64,000 bases of DNA. Source: Sphagnum magellanicum. Taxonomy: Eukaryota > Streptophyta > Sphagnopsida > Sphagnales > Sphagnaceae. Position numbers and translations under genes: made by a program. Numbering within the stretch: position 1 is the first letter of the stretch; each line of letters starts with the position of its first letter. Positions 1-12,432 of this stretch are shown here, in pieces. A model generated the notes under the pieces. It was given only the letters and a program-made list of their open reading frames with translations, made no database searches and had not been told where the DNA came from. The stretch lies in the NCBI GenBank assembly GCA_021904315.1, contig CM038910.1, forward strand, positions 24,004,256 through 24,068,255. Reading direction: 5' to 3'.

Positions 1-2720
1 TTCATCATAACCATAGACATTGCAAAATGTGGAAATACATATATGTTATATATTGATTTTGACATATACCCTTTGTTAATTATCCTCTTTAAAAATAATT
101 ACCTTCCATTCAAGAAGGATAAATTGAACAACTATATGTAGCCAAGTAAAATATAGATATGGAAAATATTTACCAATTTTAGCTATGAAATTAAAAGGGA
201 ATAAAAAACTTACCCTTTGGGTAAAGTATATCAAAAACATATTTAACTTTTTATATACCCATGGGTATATCAATGTAATTATAAGTTTTACCCAATAAAC
301 AATAGAATAAACCATGCTTAGTATTGGATGGTTGACAATTCCCACTTTTTGGGTCATGCATTTAACAAAACATAATATAATGATAGTTAAATCAACATTA
401 ATGTTTTAACCTTGCAAGCTAATTGTGTGAATAAACTCTTTTTGTTTTGGTGGAAAATGTTTTGATCCTTCTTAAAATTTCCACCAATAAACACATCGAG
501 CCCAACAAGGTGAAATGTCATTATGTCATGTGGTAATGAGTTTTACAAGGGTTTATTTTAAAATGTAATTGGTGTTCCCCACCATTGATGGCCATCACAA
601 CTGGATCTAACATAACAAAAGTGTAACTAATAGATGATGTCCCATGGTCCATCTAGGAAAAAGCCTTAAAAGGTACTTGAATAGGACACTAAAATTTCTT
701 CCATGCAAAAATCTTACTAAATCATTGATTTATTTTATGTTTGTTGAATACTTGCCTTGTTGTTTATTGATCTATTACAAGTGCTTTATCTTCCTTTCTT
801 TCATAAATTGAACAAAAGTCCCACAAAGTTTCAATTGTTGAACTTTACTTGAACAAACCATGCTTAATATTGTTTGATTACCACCCAACATTGATCTTGC
901 CATAATTTAGAGGATTTTCTTTGATGTTGGTTGTTTTACAATCTTGTCATTTTGGTTGTCATGTACGAATGCCTTCAAGTTCCCATTGACGATTATTCAT
1001 GTTCAGTTTAACATAATAAATTGGTGGATTAGCAAGAATGTGGGCAACACACATATTAGAACATTTTAATCAAGTCGAACCTTTTACAAAGTTATGTTTT
1101 TTTGTAGTGGGGCCTTATTTTCCATCAATTGATTAGCAATAACATTTGTTAAATATTGTTTGGCCAACTTTGTGAACAACCAAATGTCATTTTCAAAACT
1201 AATTATTTCATCAAAGATGGTAAAGGCAACGGGTAAAATTAATGACAACGATTTCATACCAATCTTGAAAGCATTCAACTTGTAAGGTTTTGAAAGACAC
1301 GTTAAATGCTTAAAAAATTGAAATGAAAGTTTTTTTTCAAACAATTTGGAGGAATATAAAAAGGGAAACAAAGTAGTTGTTGAATCCACTATAAAATATT
1401 TTGTTAAATCTTGATAAGAAACTTGATGAAAGGTCAAAAATGGGAGATTTGATGGTATATGCACAATATTGTACTCTATTTGATTTAACAAATTAAAAAA
1501 AAATACATCTACTATATTCATCAATGTTATTTGATTTTTAATTTCCTTGGTTCATAAAATGTTCCTTGGTTTTCATTTACAAGATATGCTTGGGGCATCA
1601 ATGGATACATCTCCAAGCACCTTGGAGTCAACATTATATGAATTCAACCTCCATCTTGAAATTATGAGGAAGGCAAAAAAAAACCTTGACAAGGTTGTAG
1701 GTAAGAATAAGTTATTGATATATTCAAATCTTCCCAATTCATCTTCCAAAACATTATTAAAAAAAAAATTGTTTACACCCTCCAACTCCATTGCAATCCT
1801 TCATTTTAATACTAAAGATTTTCAAATTCTAAACTACAAAATTGTAGTGAACACAAATGTCCTAATTAATATATAGGCTATTGATCGTCATTCTAAAGCA
1901 TGGAAGAAACCTTTAGAATTTGATCTTGATTAATTTTGTGGTTCTGATACCAACATCAAAAGGTCAAGTTACAACTTATTACCATTTGGATTAGGCTATC
2001 AACAATGCCTTTGTTTGGATCTCACCCAACTCATGGTGCAATATAGTCTAGTAATAATTCTTCATGGGTAAATGATTGGTCTCCACAATTGAACATTACA
2101 CCAAAGGACATGAATATGATGGAGGGTGTTGGAGCAATTTCTTTAATAATTCAACCTCTTGCAATTGCAAAGCCTCATTTGCTAATTGAAATGTACAAGC
2201 AATTCATTTAGATGGGCAATGGAGGTGGGTAGTTTGGGTGGCTAGCAACATAGATTGTTCACACAAAGATAATGCATGATTTATGAGTTTGTTTTTCATT
2301 GTTGATTGTTTCACTAGGATTGAAAATTCTTCATCATCTAATATACATTGCATTTTATCAAATCTTAATCAACCACCTAGTAATGTAAAAAAAAACCATT
2401 TCTAGCTAGGTGTTTATCTAGACATTTTACAAGAGAACTAATTACAACATTTATCGCATTGCCACACAATTTTACCTCAGAATAGCACCATCCCAATGGG
2501 TTGTGGTCAAAAATTCATGTTGGAAGAAATTAATTTCAATTTTTCCCAAATTTGTTGTTGTTGTTGTGCTTTGTTGGTAATAATGGAAAATGTTGGTTTT
2601 ATTGGAAACTAATGCCAAATTTAAAATATTAAATAGAATCTCCAAATGTTTTCAACTTTCATGGCTCTCATTAGTGCTGATCCTAGGCTCACTAATTCAG
2701 ACAAAAAATTGAAATCACAC
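1..2720. other. AT-rich stretch, no gene recognised
   Basis: This stretch is AT-rich and full of stop codons in all frames. The longest open frame, about 146 codons on the minus strand at 1,084-1,524, has no motif I recognise. It contains long Phe/Lys/Ile runs that fit chance or a decayed transposon. No RNA gene or clear repeat pair was seen. Confidence 0.5.
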
Positions 2721-2723
2721 TCA

Positions 2724-2903
2724 ACCTGCTGATTGCTCCATCTTTTGATTGACTTTTATAGATATACAATTTTGATGATGTGAGAGAGAAGTCTCAATAG
2801 GCTGCTCCCAATTTGCCTCCTCATCCAAGCAAACGGGGAGCAGCCTATTGGAGTATAATCTAAGCTCTTCGGATGAGAATGAGGAGGCAATGATCAGCAG
2901 CTT
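2724..2903. repeat. Imperfect foldback (inverted repeat), MITE-like
   Basis: Inner arms CAATAGGCTGCTCCC (2,795-2,809) and GGGAGCAGCCTATTG (2,836-2,850) are exact reverse complements around a 26-base loop. Outer arms CTGCTGAT (near 2,724) and ATCAGCAG (near 2,903) also pair, with a shared TTGCCTCCTC-like stretch next to them. The whole can fold into one imperfect hairpin of about 180 bp. No convincing target-site duplication was found, so calling it a MITE is inference. Confidence 0.5.
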
Positions 2904-3970
2904 CAATGATCACAAATGACATCTATCAATCCTAACGTAATCAAGAACATCTATAAAAGATTCATAATTTTTCATAACAAAAATTGTATATTTCACATGA
3001 TAATTCATGCAGTTCTTACTTGTCCATATGTCATCTAACTTGTTATCCATGGATGAAATTCATTTTAATTTGATCACATTTCATCCACAGAATGAAATAC
3101 ATCAATGAATGTCTAAGTCATCACTCCTGAAATGGTTCAAATCATTATCATCATCCATTGATCACCTATAATGAATAGATTTTATCCATCATTTTTCATC
3201 CATGGTGAACATCAAAGAAAATGCTTTAAAAGGTTGGAGCTTATTATGGAAGCTTATTATTTAACCTTCCACTTTCATGACCTTGGTTCCCCAAACATGT
3301 TACCTCCCATGACCAATTATCTGAATTGCAATATCCATTTGGACCAGCTCTTTAGGTTTACAATACATTTTCAGATCATTAGGTATTTATTGCATAAAGT
3401 AATTTTTTGGGTGTTATGAGATTCCCAAGAGCTCAACGAGTAGAAGGTGCAATTGATGCCATTTTTCTGCTTTCATTTTGCTTCGGGCTTTAGATTCCTG
3501 CAGGTTTTGCAATTGAGTCAATTGATTTTGTAACACCAAAGATCATATTGATATTTGTGTGGATGTTTTTATGTGTGATTTTGTTAGTTTCCATATGATC
3601 TTGTAGCACATGACAAGATATTCAAAAACATCATCCAATCCAACTAGTTACCCTAGATTTGATAAAATGATTTGACCAGAAATTTTGGACAGATTATGAT
3701 ATACTTATCAACAGGAGCTGATGAAGTCAGTGGGTAGTAGTCATTACTCTCATAAGGTTATGATTGTGGTTGCTCCTTCATTCATCCATTCATTTGTTCT
3801 TGTTGTTTCTGTATCCCCGCTTCACACCTTCAAAGTGTTTTTTGGGACCTGATCCTTCGAGCTTTCTGAATGCAAATTTCAAGACAAGTTGCAAGTGAGT
3901 AACAATTGTTTTACTATGCAGGTGCCGCCAGTCCCGTGTGCAAACAACAAGCCTGATGAGACTGGCACTG
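2904..3970. other. No gene recognised
   Basis: No coding signature or clear repeat was seen. Base composition becomes less AT-rich towards 3.9 kb, near the coding-like fragment and the MUB gene. Confidence 0.4.
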
Positions 3971-3977
3971 CAGCATT

Positions 3978-4290
3978 GATTTTCAGAAGCTAAAAAGATG
4001 CTGTCAATACCAGAAGACGCAGATGGAGCAAGCTTTGCATTCAGCCGTGGCAACCAAGGACACCAGCACAGAGCAGTTCCAATCAAAATCCCTGAGAACA
4101 ATGTGTTCAAATCTCTGTCTTCACAATTGGGATGGCAATCAAGAACCAGCAAGATGCTTGCTGAACAACCTTGTTGAATCCAAGCTCAGGAAGATGATGC
4201 TCCTCCCTGCCTTCCTTCAGAAAGTCTCAGTCGGCCCCAGTCTGGTGATGACTGATGGTGAAGATCAAAAGAAAAAAAAGCCAGGTAATC
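3978..4290 (+). pseudogene. Frameshifted coding fragment of unrecognised family
   Basis: From about 3,978 a plus-strand frame reads KKMLSIPEDADGASFAFSRG and onwards to a TGA near 4,172-4,174. The reading then continues sensibly in another frame (ESKLRKMMLLPAFLQKVSVG) to a lysine-rich end near 4,290. The two halves have protein-like composition (GWQSRTSKMLAEQ, then SKLRKMMLLPAFLQ) and look like one former exon joined across an indel. A stop lies just upstream of the first half. I cannot name the family. It lies about 2 kb beyond the 3' end of the oppositely oriented MUB gene. Chance is unlikely, but the call rests on protein-like appearance only. Confidence 0.4.
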
Positions 4291-4399
4291 ACCTTCCTAT
4301 TCATGACATTCCTCTCATGAACAAAAGGATTTCTGTTACCCTACAATTAATTCCTACTGATGATAACTGTCTCCAAATAAATTAGCCAGACTCATCATC

Positions 4400-6400
4400 A
4401 TCATTGTTGTCATCATCATCATCAATAAAAGGATTTTTCTTTGTGCTACCATCATTGTCTATCATTATCGTCAACAATGGATTCTCTTGTACTGCAGTCA
4501 AATACCACATCTCTCATGAACAGTAGTAGGAGTATCTTCATGAACAAGAAGCAATTAAATTCTCTACTGCCATTACCAAAAGTATGGATCTTTCTATCAT
4601 CAACTCTATCCTCTTCAAAGCACCCAACCTCCACAGAAAAAAAGGGATTCTCTTGAGCCACCATTATTGACTGGTCATCACTAGTATCCACAGAGCATAA
4701 ACCTCAACATAACAATGCAAATGGTTCTAGAGGGACTGGAAATCTACCTTGTGTATGCAGCCATTAATTGTCTCCCCTTTCTTTCTTGTATGCACTTGCT
4801 GCATCCCAATGTGGTTTACCCTGCCAAAGAACCAATGGAGCAAAATTCCCAGTTTCTCCAATAGCAATTTGAAAGCTTGACTCCCAATCTCCTTCCTGCT
4901 CATGCTGTCTACATTGCATCACCAGAAACTTAGAAAAGACACACATAATTCTAGACTGCCTTCATCACCAACATAGTACAGCACTGTTGGCATGCCAATT
5001 TGGAAGCCACCTAGAGTTTCTACTTGACCTTACTGGCAACATTATATAGAATTGGTTTGCCACAGAGACAGTGAAAGCAAAATCGTTCTTGATACTCACA
5101 TTTTCTAAGGCAATACCTTGTGGATGGATACCATGGATATGTTTTGGTGCTTCCTGATTTTATCTGCAAGCCTTTAGTTCTGTAAACAAACCAATTGCTA
5201 GCCTATAGTGAACAATGTACAGATCAGATGGCTAATCTCATTCAGCTCCCATTTGGATTCGACTCCAGGTGAGAAATTCAAAGGACAAGACACCAGAATT
5301 CCACTACTGTGCACCCAGTTAATCCCACAATCCAACAAATTGCTGTTGTTGTCCAAATGCAATTCTCCAAGAAATTAGCAGCATTTCCAATGCTGCCTCA
5401 GATTTACCAAAATGCCCTCTGATACATTATGAGAAATTGCCAATAAATCTTTCCACATCTGATGTGCTGGGCATTCACAGTGGGTGTACATGCATATCTA
5501 CATTCCTAATTGTGGCCCACCTCAGAAGGAATCCAACTGGTGACCCTGTTATAAATTTTGACACCAAATTACACTCAGCAAGTTCCCCCATCTCCAGCAA
5601 TTTATAGTTGTTGCTACATCTCAGCTCCAAATGGGTCACACTTGTCCAGAAGGTGTTTGAGGTTGCAGCCTAGTGTAAGGCATATGTTCCAAGCTTGTAT
5701 CAGCAAATTGGTTCTGAACTCACAAACAGTTTTCAGCCCATTTGCTGCAGGCAAACCTCAGCAGAGAATCAGAACCATGGGTTGTTTCTCCAGACCTGGA
5801 TCTCTCAAACAAACCTTGGTGTCATGAATGAATAGTTCCTGTGCAGGCTGTCCAAAGCCTCTCACTGCACCGAGAATTACATGAGAGGGGTTTCTTGCTT
5901 TCTAAGGTTTGTCATCTTCTCATAATGCCTCAGATCACAGCCTCTTGGACACAATTCAATACAAGCAGAACTACTAGACTATAAGAACATGCCAATGTGT
6001 TCCTTTCTGTTGGCACTTGTTTGTCATGACCACAGCAGCTCCATGAATAGCAGGGCAGCACAGATAATCCTTGTGAGGTGAACACCTTTGGCTGGAAAGA
6101 CAATTGGGGGGACTCCAAAAAGATCTAAAGAATGGTGCACCCACACCCATTATTTTTAGAAGGGTCTGAGGGTTGTCTTGCTGTTTCAACACACACCACA
6201 ACCAGGGCAATGCTCATGAGAACTTCCACAATGGGTACTCTTTACTCCCACCCTACTACTGTGTAAGATACCTGCTATTGCTAAATCTCATTCACAGTGC
6301 AAACTGCCGGTGGACATACTCAAATATTGAATAACAATGCCTGAGCCCAAAACAATATAAGTTTGTACATAAAAGATTGTGCTAGATAGTGTATGAACAA
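4400..6400. other. Region 3' of MUB, no gene recognised
   Basis: The composition is more complex than in the flanking AT-rich DNA, but I see no recognisable protein. On the minus strand it lies downstream of the MUB coding region and may hold its 3' untranslated region or a further small exon. I looked for a Cys-x-Cys-x-x-x-stop ending, the usual lipid-anchor tail of MUB proteins, and did not find one. Confidence 0.35.
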
Positions 6401-6428
6401 CAAGATGAGGGTTTGCAAGAGATAGAGA

Positions 6429-7561
6429 CTATAGGAGAGGCAAGGTTGAAGGAGTACCACTGGCTTTATCTGATGTGAGAGGTCGCACAATGACATGCAT
6501 TGTGATCACTCCACCAGGAAGCTCACCAACTGCTACTCTTGACTCAGCCAGAGTCTTGTCATTTTCCAGGATTTTTCCAGCATTTATCAATTTCATGTCA
6601 TTTGTCGTCTTTGGCCCATTCTCTTTGCCTACAAAAAACATCAGAATGCAAAAGAACTGGTCAATAGGGTTTGTAAATGTGCGCACACAAACAACCATCC
6701 CTCCCTAATCCTGTACTGTCCCTCTTCCCAAAGAAGAAAAACCAGCTGCCTAGTTCAAGAAGGATATTAGCTAACCCCAAGGCCCCACAGAAAATTGTTT
6801 GGGTTTCAACACTGGCCAGTTTCAAAACTTGCAGATATGGGATTAAGAAGCCATGGCATTCTCAGACTTTTGAATGTATGGAAGTCCCCAAGCTGCTGTA
6901 AATTATGATTCGGACTTGCTGGGTTTGTCATCTGTCTCACCCACACATCAAAAAATCACATTGCTGCTGCTCTGATCTCATTACTGAACAATCTACTGAT
7001 CCACACTTTAATCCAGAGACGCATAGATTGATAAAAAAGAATACTGCCTGTTGCCTAATTTGTTTTTTAAAACATGGTCAACTACCACAGAAGCAGAATT
7101 AATTGAACATCTGCAGTGCTCTACACCACACTCACATGTTTTCCTCCTCCTTCCATGCCAGAAGCAACAACAACAGTGAACTAAAAAAATTCACCTCGGC
7201 ATCAGTGCCAAGGCCGAAGGGAAACCATCTACCCTTCTTGAAGCTTGTCGGGAGGAATAGAACACATTCATAAACAAATCACGAGGAAAAAAAAAACAGA
7301 GCAAAAGATAGAAAGAAAACAATCATTTTTTGTGAACTGCAATATCCAATATCCGAGACCGAGGAAAGAAAGAAGAAGAATCAGGGGAAAAGGAGAAGAA
7401 AAGGCAGTACCTTGTGGCCACTGCGAAAGAATGTTTTCTTTGATCGTCGCGATTGTGGTTTCCGTTCCGTACTTCCTGGGACCTAAATCAGTACCATCAA
7501 ACAACCTAAACTTGAGCTCCACGAGCTGCTCCCCCTCCTTCTCCTTCTCCTCTCCGGCCAT
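6429..7561 (-). CDS. MUB: Membrane-anchored ubiquitin-fold protein (MUB), two exons
   Basis: Join 7,561-7,411 with 6,628-6,429 on the minus strand; the product is 116 residues. Exon 1 starts at ATG 7,561 and gives a ubiquitin-like beta-grasp start (VELKFRLFDGTDLGP, then SQWPQ). Its donor CAAG|GTACTG is at 7,411/7,410. The acceptor TTTTTGTAG|GCAAAG precedes exon 2, which carries ENGPKT, MKLINAGKILEN and GGVITMHVIVRP, all MUB hallmarks. The splice joins a split Gly codon in frame, and both exons are open. MUBs are plant and fungal ubiquitin-fold proteins that are prenylated or palmitoylated at a C-terminal Cys and recruit UBC8-group E2 enzymes to the plasma membrane. Here the frame ends GTPSTLPLL with no Cys. 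Either a last exon is spliced from a donor such as GCCA|GTGGTA near 6,450, or the anchor has been lost. The family call is firm; the 3' end is not. Confidence 0.88.
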
Positions 7562-7638
7562 TCTTTCTTCTTCTTCTTCCGGTTCTTTCTTTCTCCCACC
7601 ACCGCACTTGGGAAAGAAATCCTACTAAAACTTCCAAA

Positions 7639-7640
<2 letters not shown>

Positions 7641-7669
<29 letters not shown>
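7641..7669. repeat. (CT)n microsatellite in MUB leader
   Basis: An uninterrupted CT dinucleotide tract of about 29 bases lies 80 bases upstream of the MUB ATG. On the sense (minus) strand it is (GA)n, which is common in plant 5' leaders and core promoters. Confidence 0.9.
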
Positions 7670-7674
<5 letters not shown>

Positions 7675-7928
7675 GACTCCAGAGGCTTCTAATACTCTGC
7701 CAAAATCCAAACAAACCGCTTCTTCCTCGATAGAGAAATCAAAGCGCTCAACAAGAAGTCATAATAATAAGCAGATACAGCAACGAAAAACCATCAAGAA
7801 TTGGAAAAAAAATCGTAATAGCACTGAATCCGATCCATAGGAAACGAAGATGCCTTGAAAATTGAACTGCACGTTTGCTGCAATTGAAACAAAGCAAACC
7901 TTGGGGGAGCGATTTCCCCAGCAAGCAA

Positions 7929-7960
7929 GCGCGCGCTCGCTCGCTCGCTCGCTCGCTCGC
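7929..7960. repeat. (GCTC)n microsatellite
   Basis: About seven copies of GCTC/CTCG form a GC-rich, CpG-rich tract inside otherwise AT-rich DNA, about 370 bases upstream of the MUB start codon. Confidence 0.9.
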
Positions 7961-8374
7961 AAATCTACACACAAAACAACAAAAACAACGACGCGTACTC
8001 CGGGAGCTCAAGCATGGGCGTGTGGGACCATACCGACCCTACTATCCTACCTACCTACCTGATGTTTCTAAGGGCTACAACCACAGGCAGGTAGGTTCGT
8101 AAGTAGGCTGTCTCCTTCCGTAGCTACAGACCACGGAACCGGAACTCTTTTTTCTTTTTCCGTACCCAAATTTTTTCTTTTCTTTCTTTTTCTTTTCTTT
8201 TCTTTCGGGTGAGTAACAAAGTCCCTAAAATACTATCTTGGGGGTATGTGTGATTTTATTTTATTTTTAATTTATTTTTAAATTTTTGGTCCGGGGGTGT
8301 GTTTGGGCCTTTTTTGAACAATCTGGACCAATAGAAGGTCTAATTCTTTTTTATCTTAAAAATAAATAAAAATT

Positions 8375-8394
8375 GGGTGGGTGGGTGGGTGGGT
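8375..8394 (+). repeat. (GGGT)5 tract, G-quadruplex motif
   Basis: Five GGGT units in a row meet the classic four-run G-quadruplex pattern with one-base loops. The tract is followed by GAGGATGGGG. It lies about 800 bases upstream of MUB and has no gene of its own. Confidence 0.7.
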
Positions 8395-11330
8395 GAGGAT
8401 GGGGAAAGTTGTCTTTGTATATTTAGTAGGTACTGATATTTAATAATTATTAATAATTTGTCTGGATGAGGATTCAATACACGAGGAAGAAAACTTGGGC
8501 AAAAAATAAAATTAAAAAAATATTGTGTAACTTGATAGGAGGCAGGCCATGTGATTGATGAGGTGAAGGAGTTAGCTGATTGAATGTAAGAAATAATTTT
8601 TCATTATTAAAAAAAAAAACCCCCCATGTGTAGTATTTGCTTACTTGGTCCAGGTGGGCCATTGGGTTTTTTTTTTTTTTTTTTTTGGCAATACCTACCC
8701 TATTACTTTTTCAGGTTCAGCACTTGGGTGTGATATAATTAATTGTTTTAGTTTTCTTTAATTCACATGGAGAATTTTCCCAAAAAAAAAAAAAGAATTC
8801 AAGAAATTTCAACAATAAATATAGGCAGCTTCTTTGACAATTTTCTAGACTTTGAACCTCAAACATAATGAGATTTTCTTACAACATTTTTTTTTAAAAA
8901 TTTGCAAAAATAGGTACCAAATTATAGGATAAAGAAATATTACCAATTATTGAATACTAGTGGATTGGCCTAAAGCAAGACGCTCCTAGGTTTTCACCAA
9001 TCTTTGTATTTTGCTTTCCCTTTTAATTTTCTTATATTTTGACATTTCAAAAGGAATTTTTTAGAAAATTCAAAATAAATGATTTTTGAAATTATTTTAA
9101 AATAAAAGAAAAATGTAGTGAAGTGTAGGTGAAACTCTGACCGGCCTTTGCTAATGAGTTTGATTTGGGGTGCCAACGGCTTGTCAAGTTGGGTATGTTG
9201 TTGTGCTTCCCCCCAAAAAAAAATCAACATGGAGAATTTTTAATTGCCAATGAGTTTGATTTGGGGTGCCAATGGCTTGTCAAGTTGGGTACGTCGATGT
9301 GCTTCCCAAAAAATTAATCAACATTGAAAATTTTAAATAAAATAAATTTTTGGGCTAAATGAATGAATGATGAATAAGCCAATGAGGATTATAATATGCC
9401 TTTGTGCTAATAGGGATGATAAAATTACTCATGTAAGTTCATCTATATATGCTACATTTGTGCGTTCAAGTGAAAATGAAATTTTTTTATTGTTTATGAA
9501 ATATGGGCAAATTATTAGGAAATTGAATGTAATATATATGAGTTTATGATAATTTGAATTCATGTCAAGAATTCATGACTAGGGACATTTGTCCACAAAT
9601 AATGAAGTAATGAACCATTTTTTTGTTAGGAAAGTATGGATACGGAGTTTGAGATTGAATGTGACCATAAATTTTAGAAGTCGTCATCAAGAACTAAATG
9701 AATCATTTGAGGTTATAAGCATATGAATGTTGAGATCACCCAAAACAATTGTGGGACATGAGGTTGGTGCTATAATCATGAATTCATGCCATATTTTCAA
9801 ATTTTGTAAGTGAGGTAAAATGAGATTTATACAAAGAAAGACGTGTATGGCTTTTCTAGTGTTAGGATTAAAAGTAGCTACAATAAATTCTTATTCAATA
9901 TGTATCATCGTTTTATACAACTACAAAGTTACATTGTTCTTGTACATCATTCGACTACCAAGTTTGTCCAAGACATACATATGATCATATTTTGTCTTAC
10001 GAAAGCACTTGAGATGCTTTTTCAATTTTTTGTTTTTGAAAATGTAATATGTGGGATGTTTGTAAGTTATGATTATGTTGAAGAACTTCATCATTTTTGT
10101 GTAACAAATTAATATTAAGGCTTTGAATGATAACATGTGAATGACAATATGTTTTTAGTCTTAGAACTAATAATTCTCAATTGACAAATGTTGTTGAGTC
10201 ATTTCATTTCTTGAATGACACATTCAACAACATAAATATTTGGATCATGTAATGAGTTAAAGATTTCTTTCTTTCTTTGGCACGTACATGAGAGAAGGTT
10301 GTATAAGTGAGTTCATGTTTGATGACAAATGTAGGGTCAAATGACATCTCATCTAACAACAACCCTTTGGGATCAATGTATTGTTCTAGCAATAGCAAGT
10401 TCAATTTGAAATTGTATTTGAGTGATTAATTGCATATGGCATTTGCTTAATTGTATTTTTAAACAAGCAATTCTACAAGTGTCCTATTTTATTAAAATGT
10501 TTGTTTGCGTATAAAAATGCATTTTTATGTTGTGTGTGATAACTTATTTTGGGATTTTGAAAGTCGAATCCAAATATATGATTTATTATTCATACAAGTT
10601 GTTCTGAACAAACCATTAGCTCCATTAACAAGTCCATCATAAGTTACATAATTTTTGCACATAATTCAATGAACTTATTCTCTTTGACACATAATTTTTA
10701 TGTAATCTTATAGTTTTATTGGGATCATTTGGTAAATGGTCGGTCAATGGCATTGAACCATGAGGAATATCTATAGCTTAAAAAATGAAAGTTTGACAAA
10801 TATATATTTTTGGAATACCAAATCATTGTGAGCATTATATGTTGATTTGTTTATGTTGAATAAATGTGATATTTTAGAATCATTTGGAGGTGTTTTTAAA
10901 CATGTGGTTTTAACATGTTGATGTATATGTGGGTATGAAAGGTTGTTTTACATTTATTAATTGTATGGATGAATTCCATGTCATTTTGACACATTTGTGC
11001 AATTCATACCATTTTATGTGGTTGTGCAAAAAAATTGGAACTAAAGCCTATCATTAGGTTTTTTGAATGCCCATGTGTCTTTTAACATGTGGAATTTTAT
11101 AGAGTTCACTATGATGTTAAGGCTTGCAAAAAAATTATTATGACTATGTTTTTATAAATCATAATATTTGATAAATAACGCTAAACATTTTTTATTCCAA
11201 CCGAAGATATTTCACCTATGACAACCAACCAAAGTTATTGATATGTTAGATTGCTCAAAATTTGTGAACTCAAATTTTCAACATTAGGATATGATTGATT
11301 TATTGGAATGTGAAGTGTAAAATGTATGGT
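8395..11330. other. AT-rich stretch, no gene recognised
   Basis: No recognisable protein or RNA gene. A short tandem duplication at 9.15 kb is listed separately. Open frames up to 89 codons (9,843-10,112, +) have no known motif. Confidence 0.45.
9152..9336 (+). repeat. Two-copy tandem duplication, 96-bp period
   Basis: The string AATGAGTTTGATTTGGGGTG starts at 9,153 and again at 9,249. Each copy continues through a GGCTTGTCAAGTTGGGTA block and a purine run. Copies differ by scattered substitutions, so the duplication is not recent. Confidence 0.85.
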
Positions 11331-11519
11331 GAATGTCACGGGCACGAAAAATTACAAGAATAAAGATTAAATAAAAAAACACAACAAGGAAAACAAGTCA
11401 TAAAAAATGTAAGCTTAAGTCTAATCCAAGATTAAAAACACAAAGATGTAAGGCAAAAATACAATATATGCTAGAAGATAATTCAAATAGAATTTTATTC
11501 AAGTAACCTATGAAAACAA

Positions 11520-11880
11520 AGGTTATGACAAGAAAACGTACCCAAAACTGGTGTTGAACAAATTGAAGGTAATGGGAGGTCCTACCTCTATTTATACCCC
11601 ATTGGGGACCTAATTAATAGTGAACTAAAAATCAGCTAAAATTCAATTAAGGCTTAGCTCAAATTATATTTCATTGAGGACCTAATTTAAAGAGGTTTCC
11701 ATGTGTGCACCAATCAAGAAAGCATTTTGAGAAGTTTTTTAAAAAGCTTCTTAATTAATAGTGAACTAAGAGTTAATTGAGAGTTAATGATGATGCAAAT
11801 AATTACGTTGGTGCATATGATGATGCAGGTGACTATGTTGGTGCAAACGATGATGCAAGCAACAGGTGATGGTGGTGTCC
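11520..11880 (+). repeat. Dispersed repeat, copy 1 (partner at 35.35 kb)
   Basis: The blocks GTCCTACCTCTATTTATACC, GGACCTAATTTAAAG and AGGTTTCCATGTG recur in the same order near 35,388-35,455. The copies are diverged. Inside this copy, phrases built on TGATGATGCA and GTTGGTGCA repeat (11,785-11,860). The source element is unknown. Confidence 0.55.
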
Positions 11881-12432
11881 GTAACATCACCTCCCCTTTT
11901 AGTGACGAGTCCCACAAGGAATGGCCTTGAGTTTGTTCGAATATTGCATCTGAAAATCTTTCACTTTTTTAATGGCATTTTCAATTAGTTCCCACATAAG
12001 TTCGTTGATGTCATAATCTTGCTAATGAACTAAATATTGTAGCTAATGATGTGATATCCTTGAATCTAAGATTTTCTCAACCTCATATTTTTGCTCACCA
12101 TCAACTACAATTAGTGGAGGTGGTTCATGTGTTATCCTTGGAATGGTAGAAGCATAGTAGGGTTGTGAGGCAACTTTTTATCCTTTTATTCCTAATTTTA
12201 TGAAGTGATTATATTCAGAGGTACATATGATATTGGCGAAGGAAAAAAATGCAAAATGTACCTCTAAATATTAAATTATGTTTGTAATTAAAAACAAATA
12301 ATTTGCCTCATATGCATCATTTATAATTTGGAATTGATAAATATATTTTCTAAATTCAAAGTCTCCAAATCCTAAAATTTGATGTTAAACTATCACCCAC
12401 ATAAACCAACTTTTAAGGATTTGACAATATGC

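Larger units (their letters stand above)
7562..8100 (-). promoter_or_regulatory. MUB leader and promoter-proximal region
   Basis: This is the sequence immediately upstream of the MUB start codon. On the minus strand it reads purine-rich (GAAGAAGAA next to the ATG) and contains the two microsatellites listed separately, then CpG-containing, less AT-rich DNA that stands out from the surroundings. I could not place a TATA box or transcription start with confidence. Confidence 0.4.

Noticed and set aside
1084-1524. 146-codon minus-strand frame as a gene.
   Set aside because: No recognisable domain or splice context; length is within chance for AT-rich sequence with few GC-containing stops.
8474-9230. 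Minus-strand frames of 60-80 codons.
   Set aside because: Low-complexity Phe/Lys/Leu strings in AT-rich DNA with no motif.
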